Shown here piece after piece: positions 1-11,474 of a DNA stretch of 64,000 nt (the first letter of the stretch is position 1; each line of letters starts with the position of its first letter). The position numbers and the translations under genes were made by a program. Below the pieces are notes generated by a model that saw nothing but the letters and a program-made list of their open reading frames with translations, searched no databases and had not been told where the DNA came from. The stretch is from NCBI RefSeq assembly GCF_002855515.1, contig NZ_PKRP01000002.1, positions 496,001-560,000 of the forward strand, read 5' to 3'. This DNA is from Rhizobium sp. TH135. Lineage in GTDB: Bacteria; Pseudomonadota; Alphaproteobacteria; Rhizobiales; Rhizobiaceae.

Positions 1-149
1 ACCTTGAAAGCGTAGAAGAGTTCCTTGTAATCGGCAGCATCGCCGAGCAGGTTTTCGATCTGCTGGTCGACAGAGGCCTCGTCGGCAAAGCAAGGAGAGG
101 AGGCGAGCAGAGTGGCGCCGATCAGGGCGGTGGCAAACGAGCGGATCAT
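1..149 (-). CDS. Secreted protein of unknown function, N-terminal part only
   Basis: The gene runs off the left edge, so only the first 49 residues are seen. It starts with an ATG preceded by an AAGGAAAG ribosome binding site. The N-terminus is a typical Sec signal peptide: MIRS, a hydrophobic core and a likely cleavage site after CFA. The mature part begins DEASVDQQIENLLGD and gives no recognisable family in this short piece. A periplasmic location is inferred. The family cannot be named from the visible residues. Confidence 0.65.
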   Translation of the reverse strand, partial: MIRSFATALIGATLLASSPCFADEASVDQQIENLLGDAADYKELFYAFK

Positions 150-335
150 CTGGCTTTCCTTGATGGAGAATGCACTGGCCATGTCATAATCCGAAACCGG
201 ACGAGTGCGTCGAATTTCTTTTGGGTCTGATGTGAAAGACATGCTGCAAAAGTGAACGCTGATTGAAGCCATCGGACTGGCATCCTCGACACGGCAGGCC
301 TATCTATTGCACTGCAGCAATCATTGGGCAGGCAT

Positions 336-1487
336 ATGGCACAGACTGGCGCCGACACCGGCACGAACACCGCAACCGATCGCATCTTCGTCTTCCAGGG
401 CGGCGGTGCGCTGGGAGCCTACCAGGCCGGTGCCTATGAAGCCTTGCATGAAAACGAGGTCGAGCCGGACTGGCTGGCGGGCATTTCGATCGGAGCGATC
501 AACGCGGCGATCATTGCCGGTAGCCCACGCGAGCGGCGGATCGCCAATCTCCGGGATTTCTGGCACACGGTCTCTTCCAGCCTGAACTTCGGCTGGACGG
601 CAGAGGACAATTCGCTCAGGCGCATCCAGAACGATGCAGCGGCCTTGGCAGCAGCGGCATTCGGCATTCCCGGCTTCTTCTCGCCGCGCCTCCCCACACC
701 GTATCAATTGCTCACCAATCCGGATGTCCGCCTGAGCGCCTACGACACCGAGCCCCTGATGCGGACACTGGAGCGCTTGGTCGACTTCGATCTCCTGAAC
801 GATTGCCAGACACGCCTCAGTCTTGGCGCGGTCGAGATCCGCTCCGGCAATTTCGCCTATTTCGACAACCGCAAGACGCGTCTGGATGCCCGGCACGTGG
901 CCGCCTCCGGCGCGCTGCCGCCCGGCTTCCCACCAATCGAGATCGACGGGCGCCATTATTGGGACGGCGGTCTCGTTTCCAACACGCCACTGCAGCATGT
1001 GCTCAACGTCAACGACGCCTCGCATGATCTGGAGATCTTCCAGGTCGACCTGTTCAATGCGCGGGGAGACATGCCGCGCGACCAGTTCGAAGTCGAGAGC
1101 CGGATCAAGGAGATCCGCTATTCCAGCCGAACCCGTATGAACACCGACGATTTCGCGAGACGCCAGATCGTCCGCCGCGCAGCTAAGCGCCTGCTCGAAA
1201 AATTGCCGCCGGAATTCCGCGATGACGAGGACGCGAAGATCCTGCGTTCCATCGGCCACGAATACGACGTGACCATCGTCCATTTGATCCACCGCCGTGC
1301 CTCGCATGCCACCCATGCTATGGATGCAGAGTTCTCCCGCAGCTCTATCGAGGAGCACTGGAAGGCGGGCTACGACGACGCGACCTACACGCTCCAGCAT
1401 CCGAAATGGCGCCGTCGCGGTCGCCCAAAGGACGGCATCCAGATCTTCGACCTTGCGCGAGAGCGACATCTGCGCATCGAAGGATGA
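336..1487 (+). CDS. Patatin-like phospholipase with DUF3734-type tail
   Basis: A 383-residue patatin-family acyl hydrolase. The oxyanion-hole glycine motif GGGALGAYQAGAYEAL lies near the N-terminus, followed by the nucleophile elbow GISIG (serine of G-x-S-x-G) and the DGG box (YWDGGLVSNTP), which carries the catalytic aspartate. The C-terminal third, after the patatin fold, resembles the DUF3734 extension found in alphaproteobacterial patatins. Family knowledge points to lipid acyl ester hydrolysis, probably cytoplasmic because no signal peptide is seen. The ATG was chosen over an in-frame TTG 12 bases upstream. It stands alone, followed by a TetR gene. Confidence 0.88.
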   Translation: MAQTGADTGTNTATDRIFVFQGGGALGAYQAGAYEALHENEVEPDWLAGISIGAINAAIIAGSPRERRIANLRDFWHTVSSSLNFGWTAEDNSLRRIQNDAAALAAAAFGIPGFFSPRLPTPYQLLTNPDVRLSAYDTEPLMRTLERLVDFDLLNDCQTRLSLGAVEIRSGNFAYFDNRKTRLDARHVAASGALPPGFPPIEIDGRHYWDGGLVSNTPLQHVLNVNDASHDLEIFQVDLFNARGDMPRDQFEVESRIKEIRYSSRTRMNTDDFARRQIVRRAAKRLLEKLPPEFRDDEDAKILRSIGHEYDVTIVHLIHRRASHATHAMDAEFSRSSIEEHWKAGYDDATYTLQHPKWRRRGRPKDGIQIFDLARERHLRIEG

Positions 1488-1621
1488 CGCGTTCGACCGA
1501 CCTTTTTTGTGTAAAGGTCAAGAGGTCGGGGACGAAGGGCCAGCGTTAACCTTTTGGCCAGAACCGCTCCCTATCCGTTTAGCGACATGAAACCGCGGGA
1601 TGAGCCCGTGGGACGATAGCC

Positions 1622-2248
1622 TTGAGCGAGCACACCATGGACGGTCGACTGCAGCCGCGCAAAACCCCCCAACAGGAACGCAGCATCCAGCGGCTCGAGG
1701 CGATCCTCGAGGCAGCCGTTTCGCTCTTTCTGGAGAAGGGGATTGCTGAGACGACCATGAGCGAGATTGCTCAGCGGGCAGGCATCTCCATCGGCTCGCT
1801 CTACCAGTTCTTTCCCCAGAAGGTGGCGGTCATAAAGGCCGTGCATGACCGTTTCTCGGGTCAGCTCGAAGGCTTCATCCGGCAGATCTTTGCGGGCGTC
1901 CAGACCTTGGACGAGGCCTCAGACCGGGCATCCGAAAGCCTGATGGAACTGCATGCCATGTTCCGGGAGCAGCGGATCTACATGGCGCTCTGGCAGGCGA
2001 TCGTCACGGACCGGGATCTCTCCCAGCTCTCGGGCGATTTCCACGACCAGATCATCGCCAGCTTCTACCGTGATCTGTCGCACATTATCCCGGAGAGCGA
2101 TTTCGAGCGCTTCCGCGTCAATCTCAAGCTGATGATCCTCGCGACTGGCGAAGTCATCCGCTTTGCAACCCAGCAGCCGGAAGACATAGCGCGCGCCCAT
2201 CTCGATCAATGGCGCCGCATCATCAGGTCATCGATCTTCGCCTACTGA
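1622..2248 (+). CDS. TetR/AcrR family transcriptional regulator
   Basis: A 208-residue regulator. Residues about 20-65 form the TetR helix-turn-helix domain (AAVSLFLEKGIAETTMSEIA followed by AGISIGSLYQFFPQK). The C-terminal ligand-binding half is helical and not family-specific. TTG at this position has a GGGAC sequence about 9 bases upstream; an ATG 15 bases later is an alternative start. The gene lies between the patatin gene and a convergent LysR gene with only 10 bases between stop codons. Its ligand and targets cannot be told from sequence; the upstream patatin is one candidate target. Confidence 0.9.
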   Translation: MSEHTMDGRLQPRKTPQQERSIQRLEAILEAAVSLFLEKGIAETTMSEIAQRAGISIGSLYQFFPQKVAVIKAVHDRFSGQLEGFIRQIFAGVQTLDEASDRASESLMELHAMFREQRIYMALWQAIVTDRDLSQLSGDFHDQIIASFYRDLSHIIPESDFERFRVNLKLMILATGEVIRFATQQPEDIARAHLDQWRRIIRSSIFAY

Positions 2249-2258
2249 GCGGAGGATC

Positions 2259-3212
2259 TCACCAGCCCGGAATCATGTTGCCGGCACGAAGGCGCGGATA
2301 GTAGCGCGAATACGTCTTCGGCTCCCCGTCCATGTCGTCTTCCACCTGCGCCGGCGTGATGTTGTCGAGGCAGGCGGTGATGTGGTCGGTGATCGCATTG
2401 ACCAGCGAGGTCGAGAGCCCCGGGCGCTTCATAAGGCCAATCTGTACGGGCGGGAGCGGCGGAAAACCGTCATTTGCCGTGAGCACCTTCATGCCCGTGC
2501 GTAGCGCCGATTCCGGCAGGATCGAAACCGCCATGCCGGCAAGCACGGCCGCCGCAACCACGGTTGAAGACCAGCTCGTGAACAGGATCTGGTAATCGCG
2601 TCCGTCCGCATCGAGAGCCGAGCAGGCAAGCTGCCGCCACTGGCAATCGCGACGTCCGACCGCAAGCGGCACGGGTGCATCGTCCTTCAGCGGATGATTG
2701 GCAGATCCCACCCAGCAAAGCGGTTCGGTGCGCACGACATCCGACTGCCTGAGCAGCGGATTATGCGTGACCAGCGCGATGTCGAGTTCGCCCTTGGCCA
2801 TCTTGTCGGCCAGGTCCATCGAGGGTTCGCAGACGATGTAGAGCTCTACGTTCGGATGCGTCTTGGCGAAGCGCCCGATAATCTCGGGCATGTAACGGTC
2901 GGCATAATCGTCCGGAGTCCCGATCCGCAGCGTGCCTTCCAGACGGTTGTCGTCGAAGGCAGCGATCGCCTCTGAATTCAGCCGGATGATGCGCCGCGCA
3001 TAGTTGAGCAGCTTGTCGCCATCGGCGGTCAGACGGTTGCCGCGTCCATCCTTGATGAAGAGCTGCTTGCCGACCCGCTCCTCGAGACGGCGCATCTGCA
3101 TGGAGACGGCGGATTGGGTTTTGAACACGCGTCCCGCAGCTTTTGTGAAGCTGCCGGTGTCGACGATGGCGATGAAGGTTTGAAGCTGATCGATATCGAG
3201 GGGAGCCGACAT
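2259..3212 (-). CDS. LysR-type regulator, VtlR/LsrB-like
   Basis: A 317-residue LysR regulator. The N-terminal winged helix-turn-helix (residues about 8-67) reads LDIDQLQTFIAIVDTGSFTK and continues into the recognition helix around TQSAVSMQMRRLEE. A periplasmic-binding-type effector domain follows, with the stretch RIGTPDDYADRYMPEI. This start and these motifs closely recall VtlR of Brucella and LsrB of Sinorhizobium, regulators known to switch on small DUF1127 proteins and sRNAs. It is divergent from a DUF1127 gene across 192 bases, which fits that role. Whether it is the true VtlR orthologue or a paralogue cannot be decided here. Confidence 0.88.
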   Translation of the reverse strand: MSAPLDIDQLQTFIAIVDTGSFTKAAGRVFKTQSAVSMQMRRLEERVGKQLFIKDGRGNRLTADGDKLLNYARRIIRLNSEAIAAFDDNRLEGTLRIGTPDDYADRYMPEIIGRFAKTHPNVELYIVCEPSMDLADKMAKGELDIALVTHNPLLRQSDVVRTEPLCWVGSANHPLKDDAPVPLAVGRRDCQWRQLACSALDADGRDYQILFTSWSSTVVAAAVLAGMAVSILPESALRTGMKVLTANDGFPPLPPVQIGLMKRPGLSTSLVNAITDHITACLDNITPAQVEDDMDGEPKTYSRYYPRLRAGNMIPGW

Positions 3213-3404
3213 GGCAATGGTCCATCAGAAGTGTTGATGATTACCATTAGAAACATTCGTTGGACTGATCAATATGCTTTCGGCATCTTCGCGGTTGTAA
3301 TCCTCACCGACCGGTTTCCGGCCAAGCTTCCACCCCCAAACCTCATCGCCTGTCCGCTTGCGCGGACGGGGCAATCTTCTCGTGCCCGCTGAAAGGATAA
3401 CGCC

Positions 3405-3716
3405 ATGCGCACGAACGATCGGATCCTCGATTTTGACCTCGGGCTTGTCACCGAACCGCCGAGCCGGACGCTTGCCGCGCGCCTCGCTCGTCTGAACGTG
3501 TGGCTCGGATCCCTTCGCGTCGCGCTTCGCAACCGTCTTGCTGCGAACAGCCTTGCCGACCTCGACGAACGTCTGCTGAACGACCTCGGCCTCAGCCGGG
3601 GAGATGTTCAGGACGTGTTGCGCCGCCACGGTTTGACTGACGATCCTTCGCTGCAATTGACCCGCCTGGCGCGCCGCCGCGCCGAGCGATCCTTGCGCGG
3701 CCAGAAGAGCGACTGA
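3405..3716 (+). CDS. DUF1127 domain protein, long form
   Basis: A 103-residue arginine-rich protein. The DUF1127 core is at residues about 45-80, with LADLDERLLNDLGLSRGDVQ, the usual Leu-Asp-Arg-(x)-Leu-x-Asp-(Ile/Leu)-Gly-Leu pattern. Most DUF1127 proteins in rhizobia have about 45-75 residues; this one carries N- and C-terminal extensions. The ATG follows an AAAGGA ribosome binding site. DUF1127 proteins are linked in related species to phosphate and carbon metabolism, stress responses and RNA-mediated control, but the biochemical role is not settled. A good terminator follows at 3764-3797, so the gene is probably monocistronic. Confidence 0.85.
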   Translation: MRTNDRILDFDLGLVTEPPSRTLAARLARLNVWLGSLRVALRNRLAANSLADLDERLLNDLGLSRGDVQDVLRRHGLTDDPSLQLTRLARRRAERSLRGQKSD

Positions 3717-3763
3717 GCCCGCTTCCCATCCCCGCAGGGTGACAGCCAATAGCCCTGCATCTT

Positions 3764-3797
3764 GCCCGGTCCCGATATTTTCGGACCGGGCTTTTTT
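3764..3797 (+). terminator. Rho-independent terminator after the DUF1127 gene
   Basis: A perfect 9-bp GC-rich stem (GCCCGGTCC at 3764-3772 paired with GGACCGGGC at 3783-3791), a 10-base loop and a run of six T. It lies 47 bases after the DUF1127 stop codon. Confidence 0.9.
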
Positions 3798-3898
3798 GTA
3801 AACGCTAAAATAACGATGCGTATTGTGAAATATGAAGGGATAAGCAGCGGGAAGTAACCTGTTGCTAACGGCCATATGTCAGCGATGAAAACGCCTGA

Positions 3899-6424
<2,526 letters not shown>

Positions 6425-6447
6425 GGTCAGACGGCCTTTGAAATGCG

Positions 6448-6480
6448 AAACGGCGCGGGAGACCGCGCCGTTTTTCGTTT
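6448..6480 (+). terminator. Terminator after the chemoreceptor gene
   Basis: An 11-bp perfect stem (AAACGGCGCGG at 6448-6458 with CCGCGCCGTTT at 6463-6473) around a GAGA loop, followed by TTTTTCGTTT. It separates the chemoreceptor from the convergent DUF937 gene and could work for both. Confidence 0.9.
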
Positions 6481-6506
6481 GAGGATGGGAGAAGCGTAAG
6501 CGCGCG

Positions 6507-7409
6507 TCAGCCCTTCGGCTGTGGCGCTGCCGTCTCGTCTTTCCGCGACGCCGTGAGATAGGTGTCGAAGATCTGCTCCATGCTCTTCTGGTAGCTCTTC
6601 TGCACTTCAAGCCCGCTGTCGAACATGGTGTTCATCATCGCGGCAAAGCCTTCCTGCGCTTCCTTTTCCGGCGTCTTTGCAGGCTCCGGCGAGGCCTTGG
6701 GCGCTTCGGCAGGCTGCCCGGTCATCTGCGCGGTATAAGCCGTCGCCATGTCCTGGAAGGCCTTGGTGAAGGGGTTGTCGAGGAACGGGTTCGCGGCAGC
6801 CTGTGGCTCGGGTTTCTTCTGCCCGCCCATCATCTCCTGGAAGGCGCGCATGAACGGGTTGTCGAACATCGCGGCTGCCATCGCCGCCTGTTGGGGCTGC
6901 GGCTTCGGCTGCAGGCCGGTGCTTTCCAGCCATTGCTGCATCATCGCTGCCATCGGCGTCCCGGCAAAGGCGTTGGCACCCGGGAGCTGCCCGGTCGTCT
7001 GCTTGAAAAGCCCGCCCATCAGCGTGTCGGCCATGGCGGGCATCATCTGCTTGAGGATGTCCTGTCCGATGCCGGTCAGCTGCGCTGCCTGCGCGGCAAC
7101 CGCGCGCGAGACTTCCTTCGAGCCGAACAGCTGCTGGAGAACCTGATTGCCGTCGGCGATGCCCTGTGGGGTGAAGGCCGAGCTCATATCCTCGAAATAT
7201 TTAGCATAGTTCCCGGAGGTCATCGCCTGGACGAGGGCCGAGAAATCGTAAGGATTGGTGGTGTTGCGCTTGAAGCCCGACGCGAAGGCCGGCATGAGCG
7301 CCGCAACTGCCTTGGCCGCCTGCTCATGCGCCAGACCATATTGCTTGGCCATGGCGTCCATCGCCATGCCATTTTGCGCCTGCAGCATCATGTCGAACAG
7401 TGGCAGCAT
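6507..7409 (-). CDS. DUF937 family protein
   Basis: A 300-residue soluble protein. The N-terminal half (MLPLFDMMLQAQNGMAMDAM onwards) shows the DUF937 pattern: a helical start, YGL and a stretch such as GSKEVSRAVAAQAAQLTGIG, with QQLFGSK marking the repeat core shared with the YidB family. The C-terminal half is rich in Met, Ala, Pro and Gln and contains two related segments (NPFMRAFQEMMGGQKKPEPQ and NPFLDNPFTKAFQDMATAY), so it looks like a low-complexity repeat region. No function is established for the family. It is convergent with the chemoreceptor gene and transcribed alone. Confidence 0.8.
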   Translation of the reverse strand: MLPLFDMMLQAQNGMAMDAMAKQYGLAHEQAAKAVAALMPAFASGFKRNTTNPYDFSALVQAMTSGNYAKYFEDMSSAFTPQGIADGNQVLQQLFGSKEVSRAVAAQAAQLTGIGQDILKQMMPAMADTLMGGLFKQTTGQLPGANAFAGTPMAAMMQQWLESTGLQPKPQPQQAAMAAAMFDNPFMRAFQEMMGGQKKPEPQAAANPFLDNPFTKAFQDMATAYTAQMTGQPAEAPKASPEPAKTPEKEAQEGFAAMMNTMFDSGLEVQKSYQKSMEQIFDTYLTASRKDETAAPQPKG

Positions 7410-7523
7410 GGCAAATCTCCCCGGATGCGTGCAGATGATTCAGCACTATATCCGGAAAGGTCTCCAGGCAAACCGCTTTTTGCCGCTTTGCTGAAATGGC
7501 GAGGCGAGGGGGCTAGGGATGCC

Positions 7524-8897
7524 TCAGTACTGATATTCTTCGAACACGGGTTCCACGGAACCGTTCCAGCGGCCGTGATACAGCGCCAGCATGTCGTCCG
7601 CCAATGTGGTGCGCTTGGCGAGCACCTCGTCCAGCGTGTTGAGGAAAACGCTCTCGTCCTGTCCCTCGGAATTCAAACGGGCACGCGCCTTGAGGCCAGA
7701 GCGTGACATCTCGACAACGTCGCGCGCCACGTCCATCAGCGGCCGTCCGGCGACCGAGGCCTTCAGCCCCTGAGCTGGAACTGCATCGCGCATCGCGATG
7801 ACATCCTCGACCGTCCAGTCCGCCGTGAGATCATCCGCAGCGGCAAGCGCAGTTTCATCATAGAGCAGGCCGACCCAGAGCGCCGGCAGCGCGCAGATGC
7901 GCCGCCACGGACCGCCATCTGCGCCGCGCATTTCGAGGAAACGCTTCAGCCGAACGTCGGGGAAGAGCGTGGAGAGGTGGTTGGTCCAGTCGCCCTGCTG
8001 TGGTTCCCAGTCAGCGATCTCGCCCTTCAGCGCGCCGTCCATGAACTGGCGGAAGGTGATGTGCGTGCAGTCGTGATACTTTCCGTCACGGACGATGAAA
8101 TACATCGGCGCATCGATCGCCCAGGCGACGTAGTCGCCGAAACAGAAGTCCTTCGAGAAGGTGAAGGGCAAAACGCCAGCGCGCCGGTTGTCGGTATCGC
8201 GCCAGATATCGCCGCGCCAGGAGAGAAGCCCGTTCGGCTTGCCTTCGGTGAACGGCGAGGAAGCGAAAAGCGCGGTCGCCAGCGACTGCAGCTTCATCGA
8301 CACCCGCATCTTCTGGCGCATGTCGGCTTCCGACGAGAAGTCGAGGTTCACCTGGATGGTGCAGGTCCGGTACATCATGTCGAGACCCTGGCTGCCGACT
8401 TTCGGCATGTAGCGGGTCATGATGTCGTAGCGCGACTTCGGCATGCGTGGCGTCTCGGACAGCGTCCATTTCGGGCTGCCGCCAATGCCGAGGAAACGGA
8501 TGCCCATGGGTTCGGCCACATCGCGCAGGACCGCGAGATGCTGGTTCGATTCCTTGCAGGTCTGGTGCAGCGTCTCGACCGGCGCGCCGGACAGTTCGAA
8601 CTGGCCGCCCGGCTCGATCGAGATTGCGCCCATGCCATGCTGTTCGCCAAGGCCGATGATGTTCTCGCCGTCCATGATCGGCTCCCAGCCGAGCTTGGAC
8701 TGCATGCCTGTCAGCAGCGCCGAGATGCTGGCTTCCCCGTGATAGGGGACCGGGCTGTTGTCGGCGCGGAAGAAGGCGAACTTCTCGTGCTCGGTGCCGA
8801 TCCGGAACTGCTCCTTCGGCTTCGACCCTGCGTCCATATAGGCCGCCATGTCATCGAGGGTGCCGAGGGGGGTCTGGTCGGTCGTGTCACGGGCCAT
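7524..8897 (-). CDS. gshA: Glutamate-cysteine ligase
   Basis: A 457-residue enzyme of the plant/alphaproteobacterial GCS2 family. It joins glutamate and cysteine with ATP, the first step of glutathione synthesis, in the cytoplasm. Recognisable segments are FRIGTEHEKFAFF with the metal-binding glutamates near residue 35, GQFELSGAP, the MPKVGSQGLDMMYRTCTIQV region and the Trp-rich active-site part GLLSWRGDIWRDTDNRRAG. Full length for the family. It is transcribed on the minus strand downstream of rsmE with a 143-base gap, an arrangement compatible with one transcript. gshB is not in the window. Confidence 0.95.
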   Translation of the reverse strand: MARDTTDQTPLGTLDDMAAYMDAGSKPKEQFRIGTEHEKFAFFRADNSPVPYHGEASISALLTGMQSKLGWEPIMDGENIIGLGEQHGMGAISIEPGGQFELSGAPVETLHQTCKESNQHLAVLRDVAEPMGIRFLGIGGSPKWTLSETPRMPKSRYDIMTRYMPKVGSQGLDMMYRTCTIQVNLDFSSEADMRQKMRVSMKLQSLATALFASSPFTEGKPNGLLSWRGDIWRDTDNRRAGVLPFTFSKDFCFGDYVAWAIDAPMYFIVRDGKYHDCTHITFRQFMDGALKGEIADWEPQQGDWTNHLSTLFPDVRLKRFLEMRGADGGPWRRICALPALWVGLLYDETALAAADDLTADWTVEDVIAMRDAVPAQGLKASVAGRPLMDVARDVVEMSRSGLKARARLNSEGQDESVFLNTLDEVLAKRTTLADDMLALYHGRWNGSVEPVFEEYQY

Positions 8898-9040
8898 GAA
8901 AGCTACCTTGCTGGGCGTCGCAGGAGGGCACGAGAAGGCCCATCACAGATGGCTGATTGAACCGGATTTATGTGCCGCGCAAGTGAAATTCTCTCAAGCA
9001 CCGCTCAAAAAACCGGAACGTGGAATGGCGCTGCAGACGG

Positions 9041-9778
9041 CTAGCGCCAGTCACCGATGGCTGCTTGTACGACGGCCATCGCGGCAACCGCGGCCGTATC
9101 GGCGCGCAGGATCCGGGGCCCGAGCGGAATGGCCGTGACGAAGGGCAGGGAGCGCAGCAGAACCCGCTCGTCTTCCGAGAAGCCACCCTCCGGCCCGACC
9201 AGCAGGGCCAGCGATTTCTCCTCGATGCGGGAGAGAGCGGGAAGGGGATTTTGCGTCGCGCTGTCCTCGTCGCAATAGATGATCCGGCGGTCCGCCGGCC
9301 AGCGCTCGAGCAGATCGCGCAGCTTCACCGGCTCGGCGACCCGGGGAATGGCGAGAATGCCGCATTGCTCGGCCGCCTCGACAGCATTGGCCTGCAACCG
9401 CTCCACACTGCCGATCTTGCCCTGCACATGCTGGGTCATGACCGGCTGCAGAAGCCCAGCACCCATCTCGACGGCCTTCTGCACCAGATAATCCATCCGG
9501 CCCACCTTCAGGGGCGCAAAGAGAAAATGCAGGTCGCAATCGGCAGGCTGCGGACGCGTTTCTTCCACAGGTGTGAGCAGGATCTTCTTGCGCGAAGGGA
9601 AATGCACGCTCGCCCGCCACTCGCCATGCCGCCCGTTGAAGACGAGAAGCTCGGCCCCGTCCTCGAAGCGCAAGACGTTGGCGAGGTAGTTGAACTGCTC
9701 CGCCGTCGCCTCGAAGGCCTGGGTTTCAGCGAGATCGGCGGTCACATAGAGCCGCTGCATCCGGTAGTTGGCACGCAT
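9041..9778 (-). CDS. rsmE: 16S rRNA (uracil-1498-N3)-methyltransferase
   Basis: A 245-residue SPOUT-class methyltransferase that methylates N3 of U1498 in 16S rRNA. The N-terminal PUA-like RNA-binding part starts [18 protein letters not shown]. The trefoil-knot SAM site is visible as [13 protein letters not shown] and [16 protein letters not shown] near the C-terminus, both diagnostic of RsmE. The ATG at this position matches the usual family start; a longer upstream reading frame is ignored. It lies upstream of gshA and 19 bases from the end of the PiT gene on the same strand, so the three may share a transcript. Confidence 0.93.
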   Translation of the reverse strand: MRANYRMQRLYVTADLAETQAFEATAEQFNYLANVLRFEDGAELLVFNGRHGEWRASVHFPSRKKILLTPVEETRPQPADCDLHFLFAPLKVGRMDYLVQKAVEMGAGLLQPVMTQHVQGKIGSVERLQANAVEAAEQCGILAIPRVAEPVKLRDLLERWPADRRIIYCDEDSATQNPLPALSRIEEKSLALLVGPEGGFSEDERVLLRSLPFVTAIPLGPRILRADTAAVAAMAVVQAAIGDWR

Positions 9779-9797
9779 GGAAGTCTCGTCTCCGGGA

Positions 9798-11303
9798 TCA
9801 AATGACGAGGTGAGACATAACCCAATACAGGACGGCTGCAAGGCCGGCAGAGGCAGGAACGGTGATGATCCACGCCGCGACGATCGTCATGAAATGCGAA
9901 CGACGCACGAGATAGCGACGGCGGATTTCCTCCGGATTGCGTTCCGGCTTCGGCTCGATCTCGAAACGCTCCGCCTTGTTGCGCATATAGGCCATGCGCC
10001 GTTTGGAATTGCGCGTGTACCATTCACGGAAGAAGCCGACGCCGAAGACGGCACCGACAGCGATATGCGTCGAGCTCACCGGAAGTCCCAATGCCGAGGC
10101 AACGATGACGGTGATGGCGGCCGAGAGCGACACGCAGAAGGCACGCATCGGGTTGAGCTTGGTGATCTGCTCGCCGACGAGGCGGATGAGGCGCGGACCG
10201 AAGAGCAGCAGGCCGAGCGAAATGCCGGCAGCACCGATGACCATGACCCAGAGCGGCACGGCAACCTCGCCCGAGATCTCATGGTCCTGTGCTGCATGCA
10301 CGATGGCCGAGAGCGGCCCGATCGCGTTCGCGACGTCATTGGCACCATGGGCAAAGGAGAGGAGGGCGGCTGCAAAGATCAGCGGCAGCTGGAAGAGTTT
10401 GCGCAGCGACTGATTGCGATTGTCGAGCCCGCGCGACTGGCGGCGGATCAGGGGAACGCTCAGCCACCAGGACAGGATGCCGAAGGCAAGGCCGATCAGG
10501 CAGGCCTGCATGAGGCTGATGGCGATGAGCTTGTTCAGACCCTTGAGCGCAAGATAGGCGATAAAGGAGCCGGTCATGATGCCGATCAGCACGGGCACCC
10601 AGCGCTGAGCTGCGGCGATTTTCTCCTCGCGGTAGATGATGAATTCCTTGATGAAGGCGAGGAAGAGCGCCGCGATGATGCCGCCGAGCACGGGCGAGAT
10701 GATCCAGCTCGCAGCGATGCCGCCCATGACACCCCAATCCACTGCCGACATGCCGGCGGCGGCAATGCCGGCACCCAGAACGCCACCGACAACGGCATGT
10801 GTCGTCGACACGGGCGCCCCGATCCAGGTCGCAAGGTTGACCCAGAGCGCCGAGGACAGAAGCGACGCCATCATGGCCCAGATGAAGGTATCGGCATCTG
10901 CCATCTTCGCCGGATCGACAATGCCACGCGAGATCGTGGACACGACGTCGCCACCGGCGATCATCGCGCCGGCAGTTTCGAACACGACGGCGATCGCAAG
11001 AGCCACGCCCATGGTCATGGCGCGCGAACCGACGGCCGGGCCGACATTGTTGGTCACGTCGTTTGCGCCGATATTCATCGCCATATAGGCGCCGATCGCC
11101 GCGGCTGCGATGATGATGGTCGCCCCGGGTCGGTCCATGACGGCTGCGCCTGCAAGCACGGTTGCCAGCACCAGGAAGATCAGCGCGATGCCGAGCGGCG
11201 CAAAGCCACGCGAGACGTGATGTGCCGCTTCCTCGACATGAGCGATCTTGTCGAGATCCTTGTCGAGGGTTGGCTTGACGAGTTTCGGCTTGGTCTTGCC
11301 CAT
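9798..11303 (-). CDS. PiT-family inorganic phosphate transporter
   Basis: A 501-residue permease with about ten to twelve transmembrane segments. The PHO4/PiT signature appears twice: [15 protein letters not shown] in the N-terminal half and [16 protein letters not shown] in the C-terminal half, the inverted repeats expected of this family. A hydrophilic leader ([19 protein letters not shown]) precedes the first membrane segment. The ATG is preceded by GGAGAC. The family carries phosphate together with H+ or Na+ into the cell. A perfect PHO box lies about 150 bases upstream. In Sinorhizobium a PiT system is known to be controlled negatively by PhoB, so repression on phosphate starvation is possible here. 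Confidence 0.93.
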   Translation of the reverse strand: MGKTKPKLVKPTLDKDLDKIAHVEEAAHHVSRGFAPLGIALIFLVLATVLAGAAVMDRPGATIIIAAAAIGAYMAMNIGANDVTNNVGPAVGSRAMTMGVALAIAVVFETAGAMIAGGDVVSTISRGIVDPAKMADADTFIWAMMASLLSSALWVNLATWIGAPVSTTHAVVGGVLGAGIAAAGMSAVDWGVMGGIAASWIISPVLGGIIAALFLAFIKEFIIYREEKIAAAQRWVPVLIGIMTGSFIAYLALKGLNKLIAISLMQACLIGLAFGILSWWLSVPLIRRQSRGLDNRNQSLRKLFQLPLIFAAALLSFAHGANDVANAIGPLSAIVHAAQDHEISGEVAVPLWVMVIGAAGISLGLLLFGPRLIRLVGEQITKLNPMRAFCVSLSAAITVIVASALGLPVSSTHIAVGAVFGVGFFREWYTRNSKRRMAYMRNKAERFEIEPKPERNPEEIRRRYLVRRSHFMTIVAAWIITVPASAGLAAVLYWVMSHLVI

Positions 11304-11450
11304 GCTGTGTGTCTCCGGCAGAGGCCCTGTCCGGATCCTCAGTCTGCAGTCTAACGGGTGATGATGAAGCCTGGTCGTGAGCAATCAGCCACGTGTGACG
11401 AATTCATCGAATTGCAGAAGCCCCTAGCGGCAAAGGCGCCGGCTCGCAAT

Positions 11451-11468
11451 ATGACAGTTTTGTGACAG
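11451..11468 (-). promoter_or_regulatory. PHO box (PhoB binding site)
   Basis: On the minus strand the sequence is CTGTCAC-AAAA-CTGTCAT, two 7-base direct repeats with a 4-base A spacer. This agrees fully with the rhizobial PhoB consensus. It lies between the Nudix gene stop (11475) and the PiT start (11303) in the orientation of both. Binding is inferred. Confidence 0.8.
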
Positions 11469-11474
11469 TGCTTT

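Noticed and set aside
321..1469. Minus-strand frame of 382 codons opposite the first patatin
   Set aside because: The patatin motifs on the plus strand decide the coding strand.
1499..1519. GACCTTT/AAAGGTC stem after the first patatin as a terminator
   Set aside because: The T run is in the loop and not after the stem, so it does not fit a rho-independent terminator.
9768..11354. Plus-strand open frame of 528 codons opposite the PiT gene
   Set aside because: The minus-strand frame has the duplicated PiT signature and membrane helices; the plus-strand product is Arg/Asp/Gly/His-rich nonsense.
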